From Nostoc piscinale CENA21 (GTDB lineage: Bacteria; Cyanobacteriota; Cyanobacteriia; Cyanobacteriales; Nostocaceae), in contig NZ_CP012036.1 in assembly GCF_001298445.1 (NCBI RefSeq), positions 5,953,525-6,017,524 of the forward strand: a stretch of 64,000 nucleotides of DNA, in the 5' to 3' direction. Numbering within the stretch: position 1 is the stretch's first letter; each line of letters starts with the position of its first letter. Under the pieces are notes generated by a model. That model was not told the DNA's origin, made no database searches, and worked only from the letters and a program-made list of their open reading frames with translations. Below are positions 1 through 8,268 of this stretch, in pieces. The position numbers and the translations under genes were made by a program.

Positions 1-195
1 CAATCCCTAACAGTATCAAACATTGAATGTACAAAAAGAAATATCGTATACCAAAACTCTTATGTGCTAGATGTAATCGCGGCTTATGTTGCATAACAGT
101 ACAGTAATGAAATTGGTAAACGGTAGCTTGCTGTGCAAAGATTTTTTACAATCGACACACTAGCAAGAAAATCCTCAGACTATCAAACCAACCCA

Positions 196-891
196 ATGAC
201 GCAACATCGTCCTCATACCGCAGTAGTTTTGGCAATGAGTGCAGATGGCAAAATAGCAGATATTAGGCGATCGCCTGCTCGATTTGGCTCTGGGGCAGAT
301 AAAGCACACCTAGAAGCACAAATCGCTGCCTCTGATGCCGTTCTCTTCGGTGCTGGTACGCTCCGTGCTTACGGTACGACACTTACCGTATCACATCCAA
401 CACTGCTGCAACATCGAATTAAAGCGGGGAAGAGCCCCCAACCGGTTCATATAGTGATTACACAGTCTGCGGATTTTAATCCGGAAATCAAGTTTTTTAA
501 CCAGCCTATCCCACGTTGGTTATTAACAACAACTGTGGGAGCAACGATTTGGCAAAAACGCTCAGAATTTTTTGAACAGATTTTTGTTTTTGAAACCTCA
601 ACTGGAAAAATTGACACTGCTGCTTTTTTGCAGCATTTGGCATCTATAGATATAACACGCCTAGCGGTCTTAGGTGGTGGTCAATTAGTAGCTTCTATGG
701 TTCACTCAGATTTAATAGACGAATTTTGGCTGACTGTCTGCCCGTTGATTTTGGGTGGAACTACAGCACCCACACCAGTAGAGGGACAGGGATTTTTAGC
801 GAATTTGGCTCCTCGGCTCAAACTTTTGGAAGTTAAACAAGTTGAGCAAGAAGTCTTTTTACACTATCAAGTGCAACGGACATTAGACTAA
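196..891 (+). CDS. RibD C-terminal-like (dihydrofolate-reductase fold) reductase
   Basis: Soluble NADPH-dependent reductase of the family that includes the reductase half of RibD (5-amino-6-ribosylaminouracil reductase of riboflavin synthesis). Near the N-terminus MSADGKIAD is the usual MSLDGKIA motif; LFGAGTLRAYG and the late LGGGQL...LIDEFWLT...PLILGG block complete the nucleotide-binding fold. The length of about 231 residues matches a stand-alone reductase with no deaminase domain. An in-frame GTG at 133 would add 21 residues, but homology begins only after the ATG at 196, so that start is chosen. The true substrate is unknown; riboflavin synthesis is the likeliest pathway, but these stand-alone paralogues are often uncharacterised. 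Confidence 0.8.
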   Translation: MTQHRPHTAVVLAMSADGKIADIRRSPARFGSGADKAHLEAQIAASDAVLFGAGTLRAYGTTLTVSHPTLLQHRIKAGKSPQPVHIVITQSADFNPEIKFFNQPIPRWLLTTTVGATIWQKRSEFFEQIFVFETSTGKIDTAAFLQHLASIDITRLAVLGGGQLVASMVHSDLIDEFWLTVCPLILGGTTAPTPVEGQGFLANLAPRLKLLEVKQVEQEVFLHYQVQRTLD

Positions 892-894
892 GAA

Positions 895-934
895 AAGTGT
901 GAAGTATGACAAATCAATTTCACACTTCACACTT
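895..934. terminator. Hairpin between the RibD-like and FemAB-like genes
   Basis: Arms AAGTGTGAAGT (895-905) and ACTTCACACTT (924-934) are perfectly complementary around an 18-base loop, four bases after the stop of the preceding gene. There is no clean T-tract. The same TGAAGTATGAAG-type sequence occurs at the 3' end of queA (about 5060-5085), so this may be an interspersed repeat acting as a transcript 3' end. Confidence 0.4.
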
Positions 935-955
935 CATACTTCATCCTTGAAAAAG

Positions 956-2143
956 ATGGTGGAACAACTTAAGCCGCGCTATTCTGTTGCCTGGATTAAC
1001 AAAATTGCTGAAGTCCCGCAAAGTGCCTGGGATGCTTTAGCACTGTCCTTGAAAACTCCGTTCTTGGAATGGCAATGGTTAAAAAATTTGGAAACTTCCC
1101 ATAGTGCTACAGACAAAACTGGTTGGTTGCCAAATCACTTAACTTTGTGGCGAGACAAAACCTTGATTGCAGCTGCGCCTTTATATTTAAAAGGTCATAG
1201 TTATGGTGAATTTGTTTTTGATCATCAATGGGCAGAATTAAGCGATCGCATCGGTGTGCAGTATTATCCTAAACTCTTGGGTATGGCTCCCTTTACCCCG
1301 GCTGAAGGTTATCGATTCTTAATCGCGCCAGGAGAAGATGAAGACGAAATCACCGCCATGATGGTGCATGAAATTGACAGTTTTTGCAATAAATACCGGA
1401 TTTCTGGGTGTCACTTTCTTTATGTTGATCCCGAATGGCGACCAGTTCTGGAACGGAACGGGTTTAGTTCTTGGTTACACCACAGCTATATTTGGGAAAA
1501 TACCGGATTTAATAATTTTGATGATTACTTAGGAGTTTTCAATGCCAATCAGCGCCGGAATATCAAGCGGGAACGGAAAGCCGTGGAAAAGGCGGGTTTA
1601 AGACTACAGCCAATTACTGGTGATGAAATTCCTAAATCTTTGTTTCCCTTGATGTACCAATTTTACGCTGATACTTGTGATAAGTTTGGCTGGTGGGGCA
1701 GCAAGTATTTAACAAAGCAATTTTTTGAACAGCTACACACCGATTATCGCCATCGGGTGGTGTTTTTTGCCGCCTATAGCGAACATGATAATCGTCACCC
1801 AGTGGGGATGTCTTTTTGCCTTTACAAAGACGATAGATTGTATGGGCGTTATTGGGGGAGTTTTCAAGAAATCGATTGCCTGCATTTTGATGCTTGTTAT
1901 TACACACCAATTGAGTGGGCGATCGCCAACAATATCAAATTATTTGATCCCGGTGCAGGTGGTAGACACAAAAAACGGCGCGGCTTTCCGGCTACACCCA
2001 ATTACAGCCTACATCGCTTTTACAACCACCGTTTGGCGCAAATTTTACTTCCATATATCAAAGAAGTCAATCAGTTAGAACAGCAGGAAATTGCCTCCAT
2101 TAATGAGGAAATGCCGTTTAGTCAGAAAGTCCACGATAAATGA
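956..2143 (+). CDS. FemAB-like acyltransferase (COG3146/PF04339 family)
   Basis: GNAT-fold protein of the FemAB-like group, once called peptidoglycan biosynthesis proteins. The C-terminal half shows the family signature: GRYWG, then LHFDACYYTPIEWAI, then LFDPGAGGRHKKRRGF, where the acyl-donor and acceptor sites would lie. About 395 residues, normal for the family. The ATG at 956 is preferred over an upstream GTG at 899 because the extra residues are encoded by a hairpin-forming repeat, not by conserved protein sequence. The substrate is not known; a cytoplasmic aminoacyl or acyl transfer role is inferred from the fold. It follows the RibD-like gene on the same strand but a hairpin separates them. 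Confidence 0.75.
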   Translation: MVEQLKPRYSVAWINKIAEVPQSAWDALALSLKTPFLEWQWLKNLETSHSATDKTGWLPNHLTLWRDKTLIAAAPLYLKGHSYGEFVFDHQWAELSDRIGVQYYPKLLGMAPFTPAEGYRFLIAPGEDEDEITAMMVHEIDSFCNKYRISGCHFLYVDPEWRPVLERNGFSSWLHHSYIWENTGFNNFDDYLGVFNANQRRNIKRERKAVEKAGLRLQPITGDEIPKSLFPLMYQFYADTCDKFGWWGSKYLTKQFFEQLHTDYRHRVVFFAAYSEHDNRHPVGMSFCLYKDDRLYGRYWGSFQEIDCLHFDACYYTPIEWAIANNIKLFDPGAGGRHKKRRGFPATPNYSLHRFYNHRLAQILLPYIKEVNQLEQQEIASINEEMPFSQKVHDK

Positions 2144-2237
2144 ACAGACGAAATTTGCTTTCAATCAGCTGAAGTTATTGTAAAGGCACTGTAATTTAAA
2201 TTGCCCCTGTTGACACAGGCAGTTTACGATAATTAGT

Positions 2238-2978
2238 ATGCAAGCACGAAAACACTACTCACGCGCCCCAGTTACAGAAGCATTGATTGATATACAAGTT
2301 CAACTTCCACAAGAAGTTAAACTTGACATTTTGGCGCAGGTGTATTCAAGCATTCAAACTGAGTACTCCAAACGTGAGGAAATGTTTGTATTACAAGGAG
2401 AAATGACTGCTGCTGGTGCTAGTGTTGGAGCAACAGCAAGTCAATCTCAAATCGGCTATATGGCCTTCAGTAACGAGCAAAAACAAATTCTTCAAGTGCG
2501 TTTGAACGGCTTCACCTTCAGTCGGCTTGCTCCCTACGACTGCTGGGAAACTTTTCGAGATGAAGCAAAGCGACTGTGGAGTATATATCAATCCTTAACA
2601 TATCCAGCAGCCATTACTCGGTTAGCAGTGAGGTACATTAACAGGCTAGATATTCCCCTACCTGTTAGTGATTTAAAAAATTATTTAAGGACATTTCCTG
2701 AAGTTTCCTCTGATTTGCCGCAAGGATTAAGTGGCTACTTTATGCAGCTACAAATTCCTCAAGAACAACTAGAAACAATGCTTGTTCTCAATCAAGCATT
2801 AGTTCCTCCTCCAGCACCTAATTTTATTTCTATATTGTTAGATTTAGACCTATTTCTAGAACGGGATATTCCAAAAGATGAAATAAAACTTTGGGAGATT
2901 GTGGAACAAATGCACGAACAAAAGAACAACGCTTTTGAAGCTTGCATTACAGAACAAACAAGGGAGTTGATTAAGTAA
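2238..2978 (+). CDS. TIGR04255 family protein
   Basis: The N-terminal motif YSRAPVTEALIDIQV and the mid-protein segment AITRLAVRYINRLDIP are typical of the TIGR04255 family, a sporadically distributed bacterial family of about 250 residues without an assigned reaction. No signal peptide or membrane segment is visible, so it should be cytoplasmic. Its stop overlaps by one base the ATG of the next gene (TAATG), which in turn overlaps a third gene, so the three are almost certainly one transcript. Patchy distribution and tight coupling to small unknown genes fit an accessory or defence-type operon, but that is inference. Confidence 0.75.
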   Translation: MQARKHYSRAPVTEALIDIQVQLPQEVKLDILAQVYSSIQTEYSKREEMFVLQGEMTAAGASVGATASQSQIGYMAFSNEQKQILQVRLNGFTFSRLAPYDCWETFRDEAKRLWSIYQSLTYPAAITRLAVRYINRLDIPLPVSDLKNYLRTFPEVSSDLPQGLSGYFMQLQIPQEQLETMLVLNQALVPPPAPNFISILLDLDLFLERDIPKDEIKLWEIVEQMHEQKNNAFEACITEQTRELIK

Positions 2979-3271
2979 TGGCTAGAATAATCCCTTTACG
3001 CCCTAATGACACTTCTACACTACCTAGATTAATTGTACTTGAGCCAAGAGCTACTTCTGTGTTGCAAAGTCCAGAAGGACGAAAGATAGCAGAGAAAACG
3101 GAAAATGCTTTGCAAATTTTGGCTCATAGCCAAGAATACTTAGAGTATATTAAAAATATTGGTGAAGTAGATTACAATCCAGTTCCACCAAAACGCTCAG
3201 AGCGGGTAGTTATGCGTGCCAAGTTCAAAGGGCGTAAAAAACCTCTGCCGTATCTTTTAGACGAAGAATGA
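2978..3271 (+). CDS. Small hypothetical protein, middle gene of TIGR04255 operon
   Basis: Not recognised. 97 residues, basic C-terminus (PPKRSERVVMRAKFKGRKK), mostly helical in appearance in the middle (IAEKTENALQILAHSQEYLEYIKNI), with no membrane segment or cysteines. It starts inside the stop codon of the TIGR04255 gene and its own stop overlaps the next start (ATGA), so translation is likely coupled on both sides. Its size and basic tail suggest a binding partner or small regulatory subunit of its neighbours, but no function can be assigned. Confidence 0.7.
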   Translation: MARIIPLRPNDTSTLPRLIVLEPRATSVLQSPEGRKIAEKTENALQILAHSQEYLEYIKNIGEVDYNPVPPKRSERVVMRAKFKGRKKPLPYLLDEE

Positions 3272-3807
3272 CGATAGACCCTTTCTGGGTGCAGGTTAAT
3301 GAACCCACTCTCATGCAAGGTGATTACCTGCCTGGGTGTCTTGTACCAGTACCATTATTTGACCCTACAACTTTTGGAAAAAAAGATAATGAAACTCAAG
3401 AAGTTGAGGTAGAAGTCAACGAATTAGATTTAATTGTTTTAACTCAAAGTTGTGATCTCGACAATAATAAAGTTAATCAAGTAGTTGTATGTACAATTTA
3501 TCAGATATCAGAATTTGAGGAAGCTAATCCAGCATTTGCAAAAAAGGGCAAATGGAATGAGGTTTTAGCCGGTAGAATTGAAGGATTACATCTACTTGCA
3601 TCGCCAAGTAATCCTGACAATAATAGGGAAGCATTGGTTGTCAATTTTAGAGAAATATACAGCTTACCTTACAAATATATTTTGAAATACGCCACAGACC
3701 TAGATTGTCGGTGGCGATTAAAATCTCCTTACTTAGAACACTTTTCTCAAGCATTCGCAAGATTATTTATGCGGGTCGGCTTGCCATCTTCGATTCCACG
3801 TTTTTAG
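3268..3807 (+). CDS. Hypothetical protein with TQSCDL motif, third gene of TIGR04255 operon
   Basis: Not recognised at family level. 179 residues, acidic N-terminal half; the most conserved-looking stretch is LDLIVLTQSCDLDNNKV followed by a short strand VVVCTIY. The Cys-Asp pair could be a catalytic or metal site, but only one cysteine lies there. No signal peptide or transmembrane segment. It overlaps the upstream gene by four bases (ATGA), completing a three-gene translationally coupled unit, and it ends 15 bases from a convergent TPR gene. Confidence 0.7.
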   Translation: MTIDPFWVQVNEPTLMQGDYLPGCLVPVPLFDPTTFGKKDNETQEVEVEVNELDLIVLTQSCDLDNNKVNQVVVCTIYQISEFEEANPAFAKKGKWNEVLAGRIEGLHLLASPSNPDNNREALVVNFREIYSLPYKYILKYATDLDCRWRLKSPYLEHFSQAFARLFMRVGLPSSIPRF

Positions 3808-3822
3808 TGAGAGATTATCATT

Positions 3823-4956
3823 TTATTTACTCGGTTGTCCAAAAGAAACCGGCACATCTCCAGGTGTGGCTGGTGTTTCGCCCGGTGTTGCGGGGGTGGG
3901 TTGTTCTGGTGTTGCTACATTCTCAGTTGGTGCAGGCTTTTTGCCAGCTTGACGCTGTTGTTGTTCTTGTAATTTCAGTTGGGCAATTTGCTGGGTAATT
4001 TGCTGCATTAGTTGTTCAACTTTGGCAGTTTGTTCGGTATTACCTTGTGTGCGATAGTTATTTAGCGCATTTTTCAAGGCTGCATTTGCTTTTTTGAGTT
4101 CGCCCTGATTGTATAAAGTGATGCCTAAGTTATGGTAAGCTACGGCATCTTTAGAGTTTTGGCGAATAGCTTGTTTATAAACATTTATTGCCTCAGCTGT
4201 CTGCCCTTGGACTACTAGCAAACCAGCCATATTATTGTAAGCGACAGTATTTTTGGGGTTGAGTTGAATAACTTGACGATAAGCTGCGATCGCATCTTCT
4301 AATTTTCCTTGTTCTTGCAGCGCGATAGCTAAGTTAAAAAAGGTATTCTCATTACCGCTATCTAGATTAGCCGCTTGTTGATAAGCTGCGATCGCTTCTT
4401 GTGGTTGTCCTAGTTCATGTAACAATACACCCAAGTTGTACTGGGCTGTTGCTATTTTGGGATCTATAACTATAGCTTGGCGATAAGCAGTAACAGCAGC
4501 TTCTTTCTGTCCTTGTCGTTGTAACGCTAACCCTAAATTGTAATAAACCTCGCTTTGGTTGGGGTTCATTCTAATCGCCTCACCATATTCTTGCACTGCT
4601 GCATCCAGGCGATTTTGTCTTAAGAGAATATTCCCCAAATAATTCCGCGCCATCCCAATATTTGGATCACGTTCCAATGCTTGACGGAAGGCTGATTCCG
4701 CACCGTCTAAATCTTTGCGATTATATAACGTTACTCCTTTTTGGTAAAAAATAGCTGCATCCAAATCTTGGGAGATGACATTCTCTGCTAGTAACTTACT
4801 TCCCGGTAAATTCATGATTGATGGTGCAGCCAACACCAAAAACGCCGAGGCCGCTGAGATGATTGTTAAATGCGATTTCCGCCAATTAATTACTTGGTGA
4901 AACGCCATCTGAGGAAAGCCGCAATACCACTGACGAATTTGATGGTGTTTATACAT
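3823..4956 (-). CDS. Tetratricopeptide repeat protein with N-terminal membrane anchor
   Basis: After a basic N-terminus, a hydrophobic stretch (HLTIISAASAFLVLAAP, around residues 30-46) should be a signal anchor or signal peptide. About seven TPR units of 34 residues follow, with clear signatures such as AVTAYRQAIVIDPKIATAQYN and AIAAYRQVIQLNPKNTVAYNN. The tail is Gln-rich and then a Pro/Thr/Ala linker rich in ATPGE and ATPGD. This gives a scaffold exposed outside the cytoplasmic membrane, with an unknown partner. A second ATG 16 codons in (4908) is also possible as the start. Confidence 0.85.
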   Translation of the reverse strand: MYKHHQIRQWYCGFPQMAFHQVINWRKSHLTIISAASAFLVLAAPSIMNLPGSKLLAENVISQDLDAAIFYQKGVTLYNRKDLDGAESAFRQALERDPNIGMARNYLGNILLRQNRLDAAVQEYGEAIRMNPNQSEVYYNLGLALQRQGQKEAAVTAYRQAIVIDPKIATAQYNLGVLLHELGQPQEAIAAYQQAANLDSGNENTFFNLAIALQEQGKLEDAIAAYRQVIQLNPKNTVAYNNMAGLLVVQGQTAEAINVYKQAIRQNSKDAVAYHNLGITLYNQGELKKANAALKNALNNYRTQGNTEQTAKVEQLMQQITQQIAQLKLQEQQQRQAGKKPAPTENVATPEQPTPATPGETPATPGDVPVSFGQPSK

Positions 4957-5062
4957 AAATAGCAGCCTGTATTGTAGTGAGTTCTATATGTCAGAGTACC
5001 CACTACAGCAGAGAAAATTACAGTGGTTAGCGGCTAGAAGCTAGAGATGAAAGCTGAAAATT

Positions 5063-6217
5063 TCATACTTCATACTTTTCTCTCCCTTCTGGCAAAATGA
5101 GCATAGCATCACCAAAGGAGTAGAAACGATATCGAGAGGCGATCGCTTCTTGGTATATTTGCAATAATCTTGGTCTGCCAATTAAAGCACTCACCAGCAT
5201 CAGCAAACTCGAACGCGGCAGGTGAAAATTAGTAATTAACCCATCTACTACCCGCCATTGATAGCCAGGGTAAATAAATAAGTTGGTTTTGCCACAAAAT
5301 GGTTGTAATTCTCCAGACTGGGCTGCACCTTCTAAAGAGCGTACTACTGTTGTGCCAACTGCAATAATTCTGCCTCCAGCAGCTTTCGTGGCGCGGATTT
5401 GTTCGACTGTAACAGCAGGGACTTCAATCCATTCTTCGTGCATTTCGTGGGTGGTGACATCTTCCACTTCCACAGGGCGAAATGTACCGACACCAACATG
5501 CAGCGTTACAAATGCCTGATGGATATTGCGATCGCGCAATTTTTTGAGTAATTCTGGAGTAAAGTGTAACCCAGCCGTGGGTGCTGCGATCGCACCTGGT
5601 TGTTTGGCATAGACTGTCTGATATTGTTCATCAGCTGCGGCTGTGGTGGTGATATAAGGTGGTAAAGGAATTTCACCAAAATTATCTAACAGTTCTACCA
5701 AAGATTTTCCTGGCGGTACATCAAACTGCAACAACCGCCCACCAGTCGCCGCATCATTTTCTAAAACTGTAGCTGTTAATTGGGGAGTAGAGGAATTTTT
5801 ACCAGAGAAAATAATATGTGAGCCTAATTTAAACCGCTTTCCTGGTTTGACTAAAGCTAACCAACAGTTATTTTGCCTCTCTTCTAACAGTAATACTTCA
5901 ATTTCTGCACCTGTAGATTTATTCCCGTACAGTCTGGCGGGGATAACTTTTGTATTATTCATCACCAACAAATCCCCAGGGTGCAGGAGTTCTGGCAAAT
6001 CGCGGAAGATGTGGTGTAGCGGGGCTAAATTGTTACCTGTAGCGGTAGAGTTGATGACTAATAAGCGAGAACTATCTCTGGGAACTACCGGATTTTGAGC
6101 AATTAGTTCTGGCGGTAGTATGTAGTCATAGCCAGTTAAGGAACAATCTAACTGTCTGTCTTCTACTCCTGTATCTGTAACTTTATTAAAATTTTCTTTT
6201 GTTATTGCTGGCTCCAT
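5063..6217 (-). CDS. queA: S-adenosylmethionine:tRNA ribosyltransferase-isomerase QueA
   Basis: Transfers and isomerises the ribosyl group of S-adenosylmethionine to 7-aminomethyl-7-deazaguanine at the wobble position of tRNA, giving epoxyqueuosine. Family motifs are clear: YDYILPPELIAQ near the start, RDSSRLLV, HPGDLLVMNNTKVIPARL, PTAGLHFTPELL, VTLHVGVGTFRPV and FHLPRSSLLMLVSALIG near the end. Length 384 is slightly above usual because of an N-terminal extension of about 25 residues before LDCSLTGYDY. The last codons and stop (KYEV) are formed by an AAGTATGAAGTATGA repeat. Confidence 0.95.
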   Translation of the reverse strand: MEPAITKENFNKVTDTGVEDRQLDCSLTGYDYILPPELIAQNPVVPRDSSRLLVINSTATGNNLAPLHHIFRDLPELLHPGDLLVMNNTKVIPARLYGNKSTGAEIEVLLLEERQNNCWLALVKPGKRFKLGSHIIFSGKNSSTPQLTATVLENDAATGGRLLQFDVPPGKSLVELLDNFGEIPLPPYITTTAAADEQYQTVYAKQPGAIAAPTAGLHFTPELLKKLRDRNIHQAFVTLHVGVGTFRPVEVEDVTTHEMHEEWIEVPAVTVEQIRATKAAGGRIIAVGTTVVRSLEGAAQSGELQPFCGKTNLFIYPGYQWRVVDGLITNFHLPRSSLLMLVSALIGRPRLLQIYQEAIASRYRFYSFGDAMLILPEGREKYEV

Positions 6218-6298
6218 TGAAGGTTATGCTAATTTTTACGGGTTTATTTGATATTTTCTAAGGAAAACACCATTTCATTCATAGAGTTTTCCAAGGGA

Positions 6299-6323
6299 CA
6301 TCATTAGGTAATACCTAATGATG
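6299..6323. promoter_or_regulatory. Perfect 25-bp palindrome, possible operator
   Basis: Arms CATCATTAGGTA (6299-6310) and TACCTAATGATG (6312-6323) are exact reverse complements around one central base. It lies 82 bases upstream of the queA start and about 115 bases before the next gene on the plus strand, so it sits between two divergent genes. The near-zero loop argues against an RNA terminator and fits a dimeric protein binding site. The protein is unknown. Confidence 0.45.
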
Positions 6324-6337
6324 GGTTGTAAATTGGG

Positions 6338-6376
6338 TAAAACTCCCCATTCAAAGACGGGGGCTTCTACCCTACC
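6338..6376. repeat. Possible IS200/IS605-type end remnant
   Basis: The segment has ACTCCCC, a short spacer ending in AAAGAC, then GGGGGCTTCTACC, giving an imperfect hairpin with G/C-rich arms. It resembles the conserved end of cyanobacterial TnpB-type elements, but no transposase or TnpB remnant is next to it. Weak call from memory of the motif only. Confidence 0.25.
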
Positions 6377-6437
6377 GCGAAAGTGATCTATTTAGGATGA
6401 TAGAAGTGTAGGATTGGCTTTGATCCCAAGCACCAAC

Positions 6438-6827
6438 ATGGAATATTTGTATTATCTGGCAAATGCCAGTCTAACATTGAGGGTCGTTCAACATCTGCAC
6501 GCCACGCCCCAGTTACCTGTGTCTTTCGTTACAGTTATTCATCAAATAGATGGCTGGGTGGTTAGGATCAAACTTAAAGGTCAAATCTCAGCGCAACAGG
6601 ATGGAGACTTTCGAGCTTTTCTAAATGAATTAGGAATTTGCTACGAGCCACCTATGCGTGTACAAATGGCACTTTGGAGTTTGGAAGCTGGGCAGTATCC
6701 AGTAGACGTAATGCGCCGCTATCAAGTAGCGATCGTCTCTCATGGTAGCCCAGAGAGAGAAGAAATTGAAGCATTCCGGCAACAGTTTGTTCGTGGATTA
6801 GGCTACTGTCCAGAAACTTTAGCGTGA
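6438..6827 (+). CDS. Conserved hypothetical protein, probably cyanobacterial
   Basis: Not recognised. About 129 residues from the ATG at 6438 (an in-frame TTG at 6414 would add eight). A strand-rich N-terminal half (VSFVTVIHQIDGWVVRIKLKG) is followed by a helical half (REEIEAFRQQFVRGLGYCPE). No signal peptide or membrane segment. HIP1-like sites and codon use match the neighbours, suggesting a native gene. It stands alone between queA and the YraN-type gene. Confidence 0.65.
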   Translation: MEYLYYLANASLTLRVVQHLHATPQLPVSFVTVIHQIDGWVVRIKLKGQISAQQDGDFRAFLNELGICYEPPMRVQMALWSLEAGQYPVDVMRRYQVAIVSHGSPEREEIEAFRQQFVRGLGYCPETLA

Positions 6828-7008
6828 AACTGTTTATCGTGAGGGCGACTAGAAAGAATCTGTAATTGCTGACAAACATATTTCAGTTGTGAGCAATTAT
6901 TATTCGCCCTCACTTTAATCAGCGAGTTTATATAACAGAAGGCAGGAGTAAAATTCTTACTATTCTGGCATTTAAGCTTTCAAATTGTCCTAACATATCT
7001 GACTACCG

Positions 7009-7554
7009 CTATAAATCAAAGGCTGCTGGAATATATTCTTCCAGAAAAAATTTATTATCCCCTATTGATGCACTAAATAAAGCATCTTGAGCTGATGTAA
7101 TTTGAGTTTGTAATTTGGATATTTGCTGATAACCCACAATAGCCACATCAAAACGACAGGGATAGTCAGCTTTGTCTGGATATTGAGCTAAAAACATTTC
7201 TGCTGTACGCCAGAGTTTTGCTTGTTTTTGTGGGGTGATAGCGTCTCTTCCCCCTGCATCCCAATTTCCTGAACTGCGGGTTTTCACTTCGACAAAAGCG
7301 AGTGTAGAGTACTGAGTTATAAGTGCTGAGTGCTGTCCCTCTTGTTCTCCTTGTCCCCCTTCTCCCCCTTGTCTCCCTTGTCCCTCTTCTCCCCCTTGTA
7401 CCTCTTGATATTGAGCAATAATATCAATCTCTCCCCAACGACAAGAAAAGCGCCGATGTAGTATCAACCAACCTGTAGACTGTAACCATTGTGTAACTAA
7501 GTCTTCACCTAGTTGACCAATATCGAGATAATGGGATGGAGGATGATTCGCCAT
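7009..7554 (-). CDS. YraN/UPF0102 family nuclease-like protein with in-frame repeat insertion
   Basis: PD-(D/E)XK-fold protein of the UPF0102 (YraN) family. IGQLGEDLVTQWLQSTGWLILHRRFSCRWGEIDIIAQ carries the Glu of the helix and the GEIDIIA motif; FVEVKTRS supplies the E-x-K residues. Between these, at about residues 52-84, sits a Gly/Gln/Glu-rich stretch of about 33 residues that splits the normally short loop between strands. Its DNA (about 7303-7402) is the same CTCCTTGTCCCCCTTCTCC and AGTGCTGAGTGCT sequence seen in intergenic repeats of this window. The insertion keeps the frame and lies in a surface loop, so function may survive. The gene is divergent from the pentapeptide gene, 14 bases away. 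Confidence 0.85.
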   Translation of the reverse strand: MANHPPSHYLDIGQLGEDLVTQWLQSTGWLILHRRFSCRWGEIDIIAQYQEVQGGEEGQGRQGGEGGQGEQEGQHSALITQYSTLAFVEVKTRSSGNWDAGGRDAITPQKQAKLWRTAEMFLAQYPDKADYPCRFDVAIVGYQQISKLQTQITSAQDALFSASIGDNKFFLEEYIPAAFDL

Positions 7555-7568
7555 TGGTGAAAAGTACC

Positions 7569-8024
7569 ATGAATTCTAGGTTAAGCGATCGCATTTGGGC
7601 AAGCATACTCAGTTTATTGCTGTGGGCTGTTTTTAGCGTCACAGCCATTTTTAGTTATACCCCCACAGCTTTAGGACTCGAATATAACAAAGAAATCTTG
7701 ATAGAGGCTGATTTTTCTGGGCGTGATTTAACAGATTCTAGCTTTACCAAAGCTAATCTCCGTCAAAGTAACTTCAGCAATAGTAACTTGCGTGGCGTGA
7801 GTTTCTTTGCGGCTAATTTGGAATCAGCAAATTTACAGAGTACTGACTTAACAAATGCCACGTTAGACTCAGCACGTCTGATTAAAGCAAATCTGACTAA
7901 TGCAGTTTTAGAAGGTGCGTTTGCGGCTAATGCCAAATTTGACGGTGCAATTATTGATGGAGCAGATTTTACTGATGTTCTGCTGCGTCCAGATGAACAA
8001 AAAAAAATTATGCAAGGTAGCTAA
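7569..8024 (+). CDS. Pentapeptide repeat protein, probably thylakoid-lumen or periplasmic
   Basis: A hydrophobic N-terminal segment (ASILSLLLWAVFSVTAIF) followed by TPTALGLEYN looks like a cleavable signal peptide. After it, pentapeptide repeats of the A(D/N)LXX type run through most of the protein, for example ANLRQSNFSNSNLRGVSF and ANLESANLQSTDLTNATL. These form a right-handed quadrilateral beta-helix. Small exported proteins of this kind are found in the cyanobacterial thylakoid lumen; their role is unclear. The ATG at 7569 gives a normal signal peptide, so an upstream in-frame start at 7536 is not used. Confidence 0.85.
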   Translation: MNSRLSDRIWASILSLLLWAVFSVTAIFSYTPTALGLEYNKEILIEADFSGRDLTDSSFTKANLRQSNFSNSNLRGVSFFAANLESANLQSTDLTNATLDSARLIKANLTNAVLEGAFAANAKFDGAIIDGADFTDVLLRPDEQKKIMQGS

Positions 8025-8129
8025 AGGTACTAATCCCACTACAGGACGAGACACTCGTGATACGTTGTTTTGTCCTTAACAGGAATTACGGAGAAAGGTT
8101 TTTTTGAGAATGGGTTTAGGGGTTTAAGG

Positions 8130-8165
8130 GTATGTGGGTGTAAGGGTTTTAAATACATACATCCT
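8130..8165. repeat. Short interspersed repeat (GGGTGTAAGGGTTTTAAA type)
   Basis: The sequence GGGTGTAAGGGTTTTAAA here recurs at about 15437-15455 and, in the opposite orientation or truncated, at about 16379-16434 and 34970-34985. It belongs to the group of simple C/A-rich intergenic repeats common in Nostocales. No coding role is seen. Confidence 0.6.
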
Positions 8166-8257
8166 TATGGAGCAATACGGTTCAGTTAATTTAATCTTAC
8201 TGTTACCTGTTGCCCGTTCCCTGTTCCCTACCCCGAAGGGTTGGTGAGTTCTTTTCC

Positions 8258-8266
8258 AGGAGGTGA
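8258..8266 (+). promoter_or_regulatory. Strong Shine-Dalgarno site deciding the Lin0512 start
   Basis: AGGAGGTGA is a full match to the 16S anti-Shine-Dalgarno sequence. The GTG at 8263 lies inside it and cannot be the start; the GTG at 8269, five bases after AGGAGG, fits. Such complete sites are unusual in this window. Confidence 0.65.
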
Positions 8267-8268
8267 CT

